DNA from: Periconia sp. R9002
Lineage: Eukaryota; Ascomycota; Dothideomycetes; Pleosporales; Periconiaceae
Reading direction: 5' to 3'
Assembly (NCBI GenBank): GCA_023627715.1
Contig: JAMAHW010000014.1
Location: 124,001 to 188,000 of the forward strand
Length of the DNA stretch: 64,000 bases
The notes under the pieces are model-generated. The model ran no database searches and was not told the origin of the DNA. It worked only from the letters and a program-made list of their open reading frames with translations. Positions 1-11,417 of the stretch are shown in pieces. The stretch's first letter is position 1; each line of letters begins with the position of its first letter. The translations under genes were made by a program, and so were the position numbers.

Positions 1-162
1 TGATGAAGAGACGGTGGGACAGATAAACCCGTGGAAAATGACATGCTTCCCCAACGCCTTGGTTGAAACTGCAAGAAGAAACCTAATCGGAAAGGAAATT
101 TTGATAAGAAAAGTCGGATCATGGGTGCTGGTGAAATCACAGCGGCGAACGAGCAAGAAACG
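1..162. other. 3' flank of the WOPR gene
   Basis: No gene is visible here. This is probably 3' UTR and terminator of the minus-strand WOPR gene. Confidence 0.4.
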
Positions 163-1944
163 CTAATAACCAATATTTTGATTCGGCGAATATTTTTGGT
201 CCGCAACGTAGTAGGATTGCGGCATGCCTTGGAATTGTGGCTGGACGTAGTTTTGCAGCGCGACAGGGGCGGAAGCTCTTCGGTGTCCATCAGTCTGCGA
301 CACTGGGCTCTGTGTTTTGTGCTCAGAAGTAGCATTCGACTGGACAGGAGCGTGGATGTCAAAGACAGGCGCATGAGGCAGCGCATACTGAGCTGACTCT
401 GATAGCTGGTTGGTGTGGGATACAGCGTAAGCTGGGCTTGTATTCGACGGCTGATACTGCTGAACTGAAGCTGTCTTTGGATCGGACGCTGCCTGTTGGT
501 GGTTTTGCTGTCCCTGTGGCGTATACTGGTGGTTTGACGCTGCCGGGGATGGATATTGCTGGGCTGGAGCGTGGTGGGATGCGTAAGGTTGTGGCGAGGG
601 GGCCTGGGGGTAAGGCTGTGCGCTTTGTGGGGAATAGTGCTGGGGAGAAGATTGCTGTGCCGAGTACTGCTGCGTAAGGTGTTGCGGTGCGTATGGCGAG
701 GTATTCGAGTGTGGCTGCGTGTAATGCTGGGGGCTCTGGTGTGTGGGCGTATACGAATAGTATTCCGGAACATGGAGTTGCAGCGAGCCGTGGCCTTGTA
801 CCAATCCTTGAGGTGCCAGAACCTGGGTGACTGCGCCTAGAGACTGATGTTGGATGTGGCTGGGCTGGAGATGGTGAGCATAACCTGCACCCAGAGGCAT
901 ATCTTTGCTCTCTTCATCCTCCAAACTGACTTTCCAACCCGTGAGAAGTTCGGGCCTCGGATGGATATCAGCCAATTTAGGGTCCTGACATGGTCGCTTG
1001 AGCTTTCCTGCAACAACATCCTCCAGGCTGTAGTACGAAATGATGTGGTGGGTTGTTCCTTGGTATTTGACAGAAATTGTCTTCTTCATCAGTCCTCCGT
1101 CTTTGAATTCATAACTGTCGATGAGCGATCCGCAGAATCGCCGTTGCTGGTCAGTAGTGAGGGTCTGCGCAAAGTTTGCATAAACCTTCCCTAACGGGTC
1201 GGTCGGGGAAACGTCTTGCCCATCGTAGATTGGGTTATCGTACTCGTCGTCCGAAGTATTGATATTGTCGCCGGTTTTCGTTACCGAGGAGCCAGCACCT
1301 TCTTTGCGTTTTCGCTTCCCTCCACAGGACGGATTCAGCGCGGACTTCTTCTCCTCCGGTCTGAGAGCTCGAACCAGTTGACGGTAGATGAGGCAATTGT
1401 TCATTACTCGACTAGGGGACCAGTGTACTGCGTCCGTCCAGCGCTTGATACCGGATGCATTTTCCTCGTAAACCAAAACCGTACCTGAAGTAAGCATCTC
1501 AGCCCGCTCTTTGTCGTGAGGGCGACGACTTATGTGGCTTAAACGACCTTGCAAAGCAGCCTCCACGATGGTCATTGCATCTTTGGTGGAATCCAAGAAA
1601 CCGTGCCAGGTCGGCTTGAAAGCAGGCTGGGCTTTGACCATGCTGCCGGCCATCTGTTGTCTTGGGGGTGGGGGTGTTGAGGTGCCAGTATTGAGGACGT
1701 GAGACGTGGCAATGGAATGATGTCGCTGCGGTACGCTACCGGGAACAGGTAACGAAGGCGTGAGGTGTGCGTATAGTGCTGGGTCAAATATGGGATTATA
1801 ATTCTGCGACTGAGTCGATGAGTGCTGAGGCCAGTGCCAGGAGTCCGCATCGCCATAGCCTTCGACCTTGTGGATCCCTGCGAGCGCCATGTTTTGCCCG
1901 TATGAGGGCATGTTCAGAGTTGAGGCTCTGATACCCTGTAACAT
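163..1944 (-). CDS. WOPR-domain transcription factor (Gti1/Pac2 family, Ryp1/Sge1/Wor1 type)
   Basis: Single-exon 593-aa protein. A split WOPR DNA-binding region spans about residues 108-340. Its first half has HGFLDSTKDAM, RPHDKERAEML, the family signature SGIKRWTD and WSPSR (to about 190). Its second half has GSLIDSYEFKDGGLMKKTIS and HHIISYYSLEDV (about 270-312). A basic stretch GGKRKRKE (208-215) is a likely nuclear signal, and residues 350-593 are Gln/Pro/Ser/Tyr-rich, as expected of an activation or prion-like tail. SGIKRWTD and WSPSR resemble the Ryp1/Sge1/Wor1 branch rather than its Pac2 paralogue. Known members are master regulators of morphological switching, conidiation and effector or secondary-metabolite expression. 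ATG 1944 is the first in frame; Met12 is an alternative start. The 9.5 kb upstream is gene-poor (see findings). Family is certain; the exact role is inferred. Confidence 0.9.
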   Translation of the reverse strand: MLQGIRASTLNMPSYGQNMALAGIHKVEGYGDADSWHWPQHSSTQSQNYNPIFDPALYAHLTPSLPVPGSVPQRHHSIATSHVLNTGTSTPPPPRQQMAGSMVKAQPAFKPTWHGFLDSTKDAMTIVEAALQGRLSHISRRPHDKERAEMLTSGTVLVYEENASGIKRWTDAVHWSPSRVMNNCLIYRQLVRALRPEEKKSALNPSCGGKRKRKEGAGSSVTKTGDNINTSDDEYDNPIYDGQDVSPTDPLGKVYANFAQTLTTDQQRRFCGSLIDSYEFKDGGLMKKTISVKYQGTTHHIISYYSLEDVVAGKLKRPCQDPKLADIHPRPELLTGWKVSLEDEESKDMPLGAGYAHHLQPSHIQHQSLGAVTQVLAPQGLVQGHGSLQLHVPEYYSYTPTHQSPQHYTQPHSNTSPYAPQHLTQQYSAQQSSPQHYSPQSAQPYPQAPSPQPYASHHAPAQQYPSPAASNHQYTPQGQQNHQQAASDPKTASVQQYQPSNTSPAYAVSHTNQLSESAQYALPHAPVFDIHAPVQSNATSEHKTQSPVSQTDGHRRASAPVALQNYVQPQFQGMPQSYYVADQKYSPNQNIGY

Positions 1945-3217
1945 GGGGGGTGGCGAAAATGTGGAGCCAAAACGGAGATATCGACTCGAAACAGGTGGTC
2001 ACCCGGCGCCGTGAAAGCTGTTAGGAACGATGACGTGTTTCCGACGGGCTGAGCTCAATCGATGAATAGATATGTAAATCCAAAACAGAGATAAGAGAGA
2101 GAACGAGGGAGAGAGGTAAAAAGGGGAATGATAAACAAGATGGAAAAATCGCAACGGAGTGGTCCTATAAATGCTAGATTGGTATGCTGTTTACACGGTT
2201 AGCGTTGAATGACATTTTGCCCATGGATTCGAAGACGACGGTGAGGCCACTTACGAAGGCTAAAAGTGAAACAGTAAAATTAGTGCCGAATTGAATGTCA
2301 CCGTTCTACCAATGGAGAAAAGGAAAGCGGGATCTTCTGCGTGATGGCAACTGTCTAGGGCGTTGAGAGCCTTTGGATGGGAGACGAGAAGGCGGGGTTG
2401 AGGTTGAGCGCCGTACTTTCCCACTTTGCCTCGGTGGCAGCAGACGAGCAGACGAGAGCGACGGCACCCAGAGTGGGTTGTTGCAGAGTGGTGAGGGAAT
2501 GTGTGCAAAAGGCCAGTGTTCAAGGTGGAAGGACGGGGTGTTTGTATATGCAATGGAGGCAAAGGCAAAGCAGATCTGGTCGGGTCAATGACGGACCAGT
2601 AGGGAACGAACAGGACGAGGCGACGGGGAAATCTGGAGCGAAAAGAGCAAGATGGGCAAATGACATTAAGGGAAGAATACAATATCAGAGAAATGTGGAG
2701 AAAGAGAGTGGTTGAGGTACACGTACGCTTTGGCCGAGGGTCAGTGCAGGGTTCTGTCGGTCAGGTAGACGGTCAAAGGGGACCAGAGGGAGTTGGAATG
2801 GATGGATGCCCTGTGCTGTTATGTAGCACCGAGAGAGAGATGCAAGCAATTGGGGGTGGTGGAGCGGCGCGTGGGGATCAAATAGCGCTGGAGCGGCGGC
2901 GGGGCTAGAGGGGCGTATGTACAATGGACGGAAGGGTGGTTGTTGGAGAGAAGGAGAGCAGGAGGGCAGGATGTAGGTGTAAGTATAGAGTACAGTGAGT
3001 GGGTGGCAGGTGCGGTGAGGTGTGGTGTGGTGTGGAGTGGAGCGGGTAGGCGAGAAGATGTTCCCACGCGACAAGGCGCTATTCGTCGGAGAATAATATG
3101 CAGACAATTGCCAGGACCAGGCAAGCTCGGGCGGAAGAGGAGCAGCAGCGCAGTCGGAGAGGCGAGGGCAATTGATACGTAGTGGTGATGAGGTGCTGCG
3201 GGTGCGATGGTGGATAA

Positions 3218-3241
3218 GGTGGTGGTGGTGGTGGTGGTGGT
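3218..3241. repeat. (GGT)8 microsatellite
   Basis: Eight perfect GGT units upstream of the WOPR gene. Confidence 0.9.
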
Positions 3242-3324
3242 ACTAGCAGAAGAGACGACGCGTGAAAGAGGGCCCCTGCTGCTTTGGGGCTGGATTGGGA
3301 GGGGAGGGGAACAGAGCAGGCCGA

Positions 3325-3348
3325 GCAGCGCAGCGCAGCGCAGCGCAG
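3325..3348. repeat. (GCAGC)n pentanucleotide repeat
   Basis: About 4.8 perfect GCAGC units, immediately followed by more purine-rich low-complexity DNA. Confidence 0.85.
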
Positions 3349-3523
3349 AAGAGAGTGCGCCTGTGGTCGGTGGAGTGGCATGGATTCATGGATTGATTCA
3401 TGGATTTCATGGGAGGGCAGACTGGAGGGTGGAGCTTGGGGCATGAAGCATGGGGCAGGGGCTGGGGCGGGGCAGGGGCAGCATGGGAGCATGGACGCAT
3501 GGAGGGAGCATGGGGCAAGCATG

Positions 3524-3546
3524 GCAGGGCAGGGCAGGGCAGGGCA
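3524..3546. repeat. (GCAGG)n pentanucleotide repeat
   Basis: About 4.6 GCAGG units. They end a larger GCATGG/GGGGCA-rich imperfect minisatellite that covers roughly 3,420-3,555. Confidence 0.85.
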
Positions 3547-3639
3547 TGGCATCTCCCACATGAAAAGGAATGGCTCAAGGGTAGACCAGGGCAACGCAAC
3601 ATGGAAAGGGGTGTGTGTGGTGCGGTTGCGGTTACGGTT

Positions 3640-3910
3640 ACGGTGCAGTGGGCGGGCGCAGAGCCGATACCGATACAGATACCGACCGATAGTTACTGTA
3701 AGTACAGATGATACTTACAGATACAGGTACAGGCACAGGCACGCACACGCATCAAGCACGCATGGATAGTAAGAAATGTGGTAACCGTGGACGCTGGAGG
3801 AAAAGAGAAGGGCAAGCCCCAAGGCAAATGGGCCAAGGGATCCATTCGATAGTACCGTATCGTACCGAACCATCCGGTACAGTAACAGTCGGTACAGTAC
3901 ATACGGTACG
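3640..3910. repeat. Degenerate GGTTAC / CGATAC / CAGGTA / GGTAC repeat patch
   Basis: Successive short arrays of related hexamers: GGTTAC near 3,632-3,645, GATACC/GATACA near 3,665-3,690, ACAGGT/ACAGGC near 3,720-3,745, then many GGTAC/CGTAC words at 3,850-3,910. A further GTACAGTACAGTA run lies near 4,302-4,322. Unit boundaries are not clean. Confidence 0.55.
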
Positions 3911-4500
3911 AAGAGTAAGTAGAGCAGAACGACTGACTAGCGGAGCCCCTGCTAGTGGTGCTAGCCTGTATGTAGGCGTGCCTACTACTGTACTTGGTGT
4001 CACTCGGCCTGAGACGACGTTGCTGCTGTTCCTGGCCCAGGGCGGATGATTCCGCCACAATTCGGCATGATACAAAGGTACTGTACGAATAATGTTTCTC
4101 TCTCTCCTGGCCATCAAATGACTTGACACCTAAACTGCTACCTACGCTACCAGCTTCCCACACCCTGACCAATGAATGTACGGGACAGTCGGCAAGTCCA
4201 ACGGCCTTGCGAGATGCTCGGTTGCTAGTTCGCGTCTCTTCTCTTCCTCGGATGTCGACTACATGTATAGCTAGTTTGACATATTGTCATGATTGGAAAA
4301 GTACAAACAGTACAGTACAGTAGCACGTAACACATTATTACACATCAAACCAAGAGGGCTAAGCCTATAGGACGACTAGTCTACCAGCTACCTAGGTAGA
4401 CTAGTCGGTCGGTCGCCGCGGGCCCGGGAGCGCTAATGTTTCAAGCCTTTGAGGCCCCTTCTTGGACCACATCCATCACCTATCAATTCAGAACCTGATG

Positions 4501-4520
4501 CATCCATCCATCCATCCATC
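4501..4520. repeat. (CATC)5 microsatellite
   Basis: Five perfect CATC units in gene-free DNA. Confidence 0.85.
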
Positions 4521-5240
4521 CTCCTCCTCAAGTTCCGCCTCTCTTGCCTTCGCTTGCTCGGTACGTGTCAAGGCATAGCATGTCATGTAATGGTACGACA
4601 CCACCCGCCAGAGGTTCCTGGTCTACGCCCCCCAGTGCGCCACCAATGCATGCCCACGCTGCGGCATGGCGACCGAGGCAGTCCAGAGAAGGCATTGTGT
4701 ATCCAAAGTGAAGCAAGCCAGTCCTCATCAACAGAGAGCAGCAAAAGCGAGGCGAGAGGGGAGAGGGGAGAGAGAGGAGAAGGTAGACGAGAGGGGCGCC
4801 CATGTCGGCCATCCGAGGTCTGGCGAGGATCCATTTTTGAATGCAGCTACCGTCACACGCGACTACCGTAAAAAGAAGCTAACCGGCAGTACATGACAAT
4901 ACAATACAGAACTAGATAGACAATCAATACCACCAGTACTGGACCTGGTGCAAATCAATCAAGTCCAAGTGCGTGCGTGCGTGCGTGCAAACAACCAAGC
5001 ACGGGCGCAGGCGTGGGCGTGGCATGACGATGATCTGGTTTCTGCCCTCATTGTCTCCTCTATGTCGAGAAGCGACATACATAATGTGTGTTTTATTTGT
5101 TCTCATTGTGCATGCATCCAGAGCGCAAAGAGGAAATGAGCATGGTCGGCCCTGCCAACCCGCTGCAGGCCTTAACCCGGCAAACCGTGGAAGGAGAGCC
5201 GAGACACCGCCCCGCCAATCACGAGATCCCTCCGAGTGAT

Positions 5241-8200
5241 ATCGGGTGCAGCTTACCATAACCACCGCCCTGCCCTTTCTACATGCCCTTCTTCCATCCG
5301 TCCACCCTTCCGTTCATCCCTCCATTCCAACCAACTCTCCTTCGACCACCTGCAACTCCCGACTACACCACCACACTGCACATATCGATTCGACTCAAAC
5401 CTACCAAACTTCTACTCGCCGACCTTGAACAGTTCCCCTCGGAACCATTCACTCGGTTCTTCTACCCTTCCTTCCTCAAAAGTCTATAACGCCAATCTAC
5501 TCGAAAAGCAATACATGGCCAAACTATGCGCATAGAATCCCGTGCGAGCCATTGTTCACGCGCCAGCCAACTGCTGAATACAAAAATAATACATCATCAA
5601 CAGATCTGGACTTGCCCTCCTACCGATCTTATGCCATCCCTCAACAGTAGCTTTTTTGCCGCTCAACGCCCTTGGCTGGTAAGAAACACTGTCACATCGA
5701 CCGAAATACATCAGGACCACAGACGAGCCTGTAGCTCTCGACTGGTAGAAGCAGAAAATATGTCACTTGCGTCGAGACCACTGTGACTGCTTGGATGTCG
5801 ATGGCGCAAAGGCCAGATGACGACATGGCAATTCTTTCTCTGTGTGACCCCGACATTCCTCTCCGATGCCACACGTTATAGCGAGCTCCAAGTCAGAGAG
5901 AGCAGTTTAGTCACATCTACTGACTAGCCCTATGGCGGGCTTCCATCACTCCAAAAGTACATGCCAGTATTCACAAAGAGCAACAACGCCTCTGAAACTT
6001 GGTGAATCATTCGTAGCACAGCCCTTCTTGGCCCCTATGACTTTGTGCCCCAGGCCTCAGCCTTGCCATCAGGCACAGGTTCCTGTGCAGAACATGTCCT
6101 TGCCGATTTGGGTTTCTAGCGAAGATTATGCATGCCAATCAATCTGTGTACATTTAGTGAGGGCTGGGACGGACATCAGAAAGCCCATTCTGGCGGCATC
6201 ATGTTGAGGCATTCAGATGAAACTGCCTGTTCTATCACGGCATGCAGCACAAATCATTGTCCTTGTACATACATGTGCATAACCCATCATGGAATCCGTG
6301 TGGCAGTGCTGTCACGTCTGGATTTTCCATAATCCAAAGCGCGCTTATACGGCACTGGTCCACTCGTAAAACTTTGTTGTCTCCTTGACCCTGCCCGCTG
6401 TCGACAGGACACTAACAGATCCACCACATGATGGGATCGTCTAGCCATTTCGCGGCTAAGACGCTGCGCAGATCCGTTTAGTGCGCAACCATCCGGCGAA
6501 TTTCTCTCGTCGATCAGGTTGCAACGCACTTGAATCCGGCCGGCATACCCCAAGACGAACCTCATGTGCTGAGGTGGGTGTGCATCCATCATGGACCCTG
6601 TGCCCCCAAGGCTCCTGTACGGTACGCTGTTGCGGTCCTTCTTCGCCGCTAGTCAGCTGACCTGTGCCAACCTGCTGGATGGCAGATTTCCGAGTGCGTC
6701 GCTCAACAATTCCATACCATGTGTGTATACCAAAGTCGCAACCAGCCACGTCAACTGCTAAACAACGGTCCCTTCACCTCCAGCACATTCTGCCCTTGGG
6801 CGTTCCGAGGCTGCAAGTTTCCGAGGCCGAGGCCAGCGGTCCGCCAAAGGCCATGCAACGGTCACTGGTGCCTCTTGTCAGTTAGTTTCGTTTGGAAAAT
6901 GACATGTCAGAAACGGAAAGCACTTCATATCCATCATCGTCCTCTTCGCCGACCCACTTACACCGATGTTGCCCGTCCTCGAAAAATGACAGTGCGTCTC
7001 ACCAATCAGAGCGGGAAAATCAAAATACGACGTCCGGGCTATCACGATTGGGCTTATGTCTTGGATGCACAGTCACACTGCGACTGTTGCCTGCCAAGTT
7101 CTGGGGAGTTAAGTTTGACATGACGGTACAGATCTCACCAGACGTCGCATCTTATCGGTAGTAAATTGGATATCCGGCGTCACCACGAACAAGCTAGGGG
7201 TAGCGGCCATAGAGTGAAAGCACGTTCCCATCTCACTTGGCCAGAATGTTTACTAGCTCCTCCAGTCATTTCTATCGTAGCACCAAGTCCGCCGCAGATG
7301 TTTGAACTGGAATGATTCCCTCCTGCATTCGGCAACGGTGCAGAAACAATATTTCTGCCCCAAGGGTACTCTACGCCGATCTAAATGAGCTCTCCCCAGT
7401 GCGGCTCCAGCAGGACCAACAGGAGAGTCCTCCCTAGACTGGCTAATACTCGGTTGGTCACAGCTAATGCAAGTTGCGCTCCAACATCACTCCCAATGCA
7501 CACGTGGAGGGTGCCTGGTAAGTCGGAAGGGCGGGCAAGTGAGGTCAGGTTCAATGCCTCCTTAGTCGAAGAATCGGTGCCCCATATTCCACCACCAGCA
7601 TGCACAACTTCCGCCGAGAGTCTCATCAACGTTTCTCGAGTATTTCCGCCTATCTGTGATCCTGTGGCCACGACGGTTGGTCCGGGAGCACTGAGTACGT
7701 GCACCGCACACAAGTTAGATTGCTCATCGGTTACGGCTTGGTAGCCGTAGAATGCAGCAACACATCATGGAAACATCACATCCGACGTCGGACATGGCAA
7801 TGACTCCCTAGCAATCATAGACTGGGCGAGTATGTGGTATAATGCCTGGTACCTTTACGGGCTGGCTGGCTACTCGGGACAACAACAGCAGCAGCAGCCA
7901 ACAATCCAAGGCATGTTCCGTAAAGCGGTGGCCTGTACCTTCCTACTGAATGTGGCGTGTAGTGGCACGATTGGTACCGGGTACCAACATGTCCCAACAT
8001 CTGCCGCTTCCAGCGACATCCACGATCGTCTTATCAATCTATCGTAGCCACCTCGTGTCAGCTCCTTCCCTTACTATGCATCGACAGGACAAAACGATGG
8101 TCTGGTTGGTCTAAGGGACACTTGAGGTCCGCACAGCCCTTTCCCCCCCACCCGATAGCCGTAGCTTCGCTCGCCTTTCCCTTCTCCTACTCGCAGTTGC

Positions 8201-9000
8201 TTTTTCCGTACTTCAGCCCAGAGGCTCCTTCCGAGCTTGGAAAGATTCCATCATAGATGTCTTATCATCGTTGTCTTTCAGCTTTGATCGTAGATCGCAG
8301 TCACCATTGTGGCTCAAGAGCATCCGCTTGGTCCTCATAGTATTTGGCATCATCATGCCAAGGTCATCAACAAACGTCATGTAGGTACCCTCTCTGAAGT
8401 GGCGAAAAGAAAAAAAAAATGCGTTGGTCACGCAAATCGCGTCTCAGCCCAATAGCTCGTGATGTTCTCTCCAAGGCAATCACGCAGCTAATGTAGGCGT
8501 GCTAAGAAGGGACATCACTCATCCCGAGCATGACATAACTGTATCAGCAAGACAAATATTCTTGCATGGGCTTGAGGGTATGCCCCCTCAGTTCCTGTCG
8601 ACAATCACGGCACTTGTAGCAAGGTTGGCACTAAACGGACTACGTTGCATCTGTACACACCCTCCCTCCTGTCCACACCCCAAGCACACGGTCGGGGGCG
8701 AGGAAACACGAGGCTTATCCCGTAGCAGAGTGAGGCAAACATCACATGAGAATACGCCCTCGAACCGTGACTTGCTCGAATACGAGTTCTATTTGGAGGG
8801 TGATGTGGCTTGTAGATGCGTGATTGGGGTGTGGAGTGATGTTAACATCGTTGTCGGATGTTTGGGTCACGTGTGAAGCAGTGCTGTACCTACATGTACA
8901 TACCTACCTACCTACATAGTTGACATGCAGGTCTTACGGTGCTCATCATCATCATCAGAAGCTGTTTGGATATTGTAGAAACCCGTCTTATTAGCTATGC
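5241..9000. other. Gene-free region, possible unannotated plus-strand transcript near its left end
   Basis: ORFs are short and overlap on both strands, and none is recognisable. A pyrimidine-rich plus-strand stretch at about 5,270-5,510 looks like a fungal 5' leader, followed only by small ORFs. A CAG-rich patch lies near 7,885-7,900 and a CCTA-type repeat at 8,901-8,916. Confidence 0.4.
8901..8916. repeat. (TACC)n run of the dispersed TACCTACC type
   Basis: Four TACC units next to TACATGTACA. This is one of many TACCTACC / TAGGTA patches in the intergenic DNA of this window. Confidence 0.7.
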
Positions 9001-10754
9001 TTTGGATTCGTTTGAAATATTCCACTGCGTCTATCAGGGGGGATATGCAATTTACAAGTATTTCCTCATGTCGGATCTGTAGCCTTACGCACAATGGGTA
9101 CATGGAATTAACCTACAATTATGACTCTCCATCCTTCCCCACGGAGAAAAGACAGATTCCATCACATCAACTGTCCACAAGATATCACTCAGCTTGTATA
9201 TTCCCGCTCTGCTTGACTACGATATCTGTCCAAATTACCCTTTCATCCTACATATCCATCACTCTTTCCTCCCTCCTCTTCATCTCCTTCTAATCGAGAG
9301 GAAAAAGGGTCTTTCCAATCTACATACCAAGCTCACTCACTTACTCACCACGCCGTACATACCAAACACCCTAACACACTTCCTACCGTACTGTTATAAA
9401 AACGACGAATTACACCTGTTTTATTTCGAAATAACCAATCAGCCGCCGCAATCGTTTTGTTACCTTGATATCAACTTATTCCATATCCATCTATCTACCT
9501 CTTTGGTTTTTTTTTTTTTCACTTACCCACTGATCCATAATAATATTGAGAAAATGACTACATGTTCGCCTTTCCGCAAATATGAAGATTTTCCTTCCTA
9601 AGTGCCTGGTTATGCGGACAGAGTATTTACTCTGTTACCGAGATCGATGTATAAAGTAAAGTGCTATTCACACGCCTTTAACAGTCCCAGAAAAAAAAAC
9701 CAAGTATTTGTTTACATGCGTGAGGCTCGGTCGGGTCGGTACGTTGCTAGCAAAGTCAAGGTTTTTTAGGTGTGGAGGGAGGGAAGGAGGAAGGGAGGAA
9801 GATGGGGGGTATGTTGTTTTTCTGTATGTAGTACGTAGGTAGGGATGGAATAGGTTGGTGTTGTGAGGGAATTGTGTGTAGTCTGCTATGTTAGATCCCA
9901 ATGCCATATAATAGAAAGAATAATATTAGAAAGGAGAGAGAGAGAGAAAAGTAAAACCAACACTTTAAAAAACGCATAACTCGCATCGATGGAAGTAGGC
10001 ATAACGCACCCAAGCTACAGTGGTTTTATACCTACCTATCCCATCTCCAACTCTCAAAAAACTAAACCTACACATTATCTCTTCACAGCACCTATCTAAC
10101 ACCACCGAATCCTACGTCGTCTTATACCTATCGAAACTACACATACACACCTCTGAAAACCTTCATAAACGCGCGCGCACACACACAGACCATGTAAATC
10201 CCGTCCGTTCGTAAGAAGGGCAGAAGTAGATAGGTATGTAGCAGTTTCCCCTCTATCAATTCACACTTAATACAGAAAAAATTGTCCTAGACGGTATCAA
10301 AGTCTCGAGAGAGAGAGTTCATATACAACAACATTTTTTTTATTTTAACGAGGGTTTTTTGTTTGTAACAGAGGAGAAAGAGAAACCACTCCTTTATTCC
10401 TGAAGTCCTAAAAGCGCCTTACCTACCTACCCACCCGCCTGTCCCTCTTCCCAATTTCAATTTCTATTCCAGGGGCGGGAGGGGGTTGCTATCTATCTAG
10501 AAAGAAAGAAACCTAATTCAATTAAATCCGAGGTACTCCAGACAGAAACGCAACATCAAATCGAAAGCGGTGGGGCGGTACACATACCTAGAATTTTTTC
10601 CCCCCCTTCTTCTTCTCTTCTTCTTGGTTTTGTATGGATTTGTGGGGAAGGGGTTTGTTCTACTCTATGTACCTTTCGGCACAAAGATAGGAGGCCTGGA
10701 AATCTCGTCGGTGACAACGCATTTGTTTCTCCTATAGGGGAAAAGAGAGGATAG

Positions 10755-10791
<37 letters not shown>

Positions 10792-11417
10792 GAGAAGAGA
10801 AGAAAAGAGGTTTAGGTATGAAGGCATTTGTTTCGATGATTTGAGGGGTTTGACGAAGGAAGAAATAGAACCGCCACGAAGATAAATGACTGGTTGTTTC
10901 TGCGAGAACGAATGAACGACTGATTGACTGAACAAGTAAGTACCTGCTGCGAATCCATGTACTCCAAAAAATAAAAGTTATACAAGAAAAAGAAAGCTCA
11001 TCTACCTCCTATATCAAGTTTTGTCTTGATTTTTGGTACTGAACCAAGCACACACACATGTAGACAGACACGGATGGGCACATCTCCACCAACATTGCAA
11101 TTTATGAAGTGTAGACCAAGACGTCGATCCATGTTGGATTGACATGTAGCTTTTATGAGAATGAACGAAGACAATAACTCCTAAAATGCAACCACCAACA
11201 TCCACCATAACAGACAGGCAAAGCCGCTCGCTACTCATGTGCATTAAAAGAGATATAACTGCGAATGACAAAAAGAAGAAGGTGCGCAAACAGCTTAATT
11301 TACAGCGATAGCATTGACGGACGTATATACATATCGCACACCGTCGTTTATACACAAGGCCGCGCATCGACATTTGACAACGTGCTCAGTACATCTGACC
11401 CCATCCCGTGGTATATG
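9001..11417. other. Gene-free region downstream of the NIPA-like gene
   Basis: AT-richer DNA with homopolymer and dinucleotide runs: a T-run near 9,508-9,519 and a C-run near 10,591-10,607. No ORF resembles a known family. The right end should include the 3' UTR of the NIPA-like gene. Confidence 0.4.
10756..10783. repeat. (GA)14 microsatellite
   Basis: Near-perfect AG/GA dinucleotide run continuing into GAGGAGAGAA. Confidence 0.9.

Larger units (their letters stand above)
1945..5240. other. Gene-free, purine-rich and repeat-rich region upstream of the WOPR gene
   Basis: No ORF here resembles a protein family. From about 2,090 to 3,560 the plus strand is strongly purine-rich, so the WOPR-sense strand is pyrimidine-rich, as in fungal promoters and leaders. 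Several short tandem repeats lie at 3.2-3.55 kb and a GTAC-rich patch at 3.64-4.32 kb. I read it as promoter and/or long 5' leader of the WOPR gene. Confidence 0.5.

Noticed and set aside
7381..7744. Two overlapping 110-119-codon ORFs on opposite strands
   Set aside because: Neither is recognisable, neither has a leader or splice context, and overlapping antisense pairs of this length occur by chance in GC-balanced DNA.
9950..9980. Near match to a WOPR-binding site (ACTTTAAA word)
   Set aside because: A single imperfect short match in AT-rich DNA is expected by chance.
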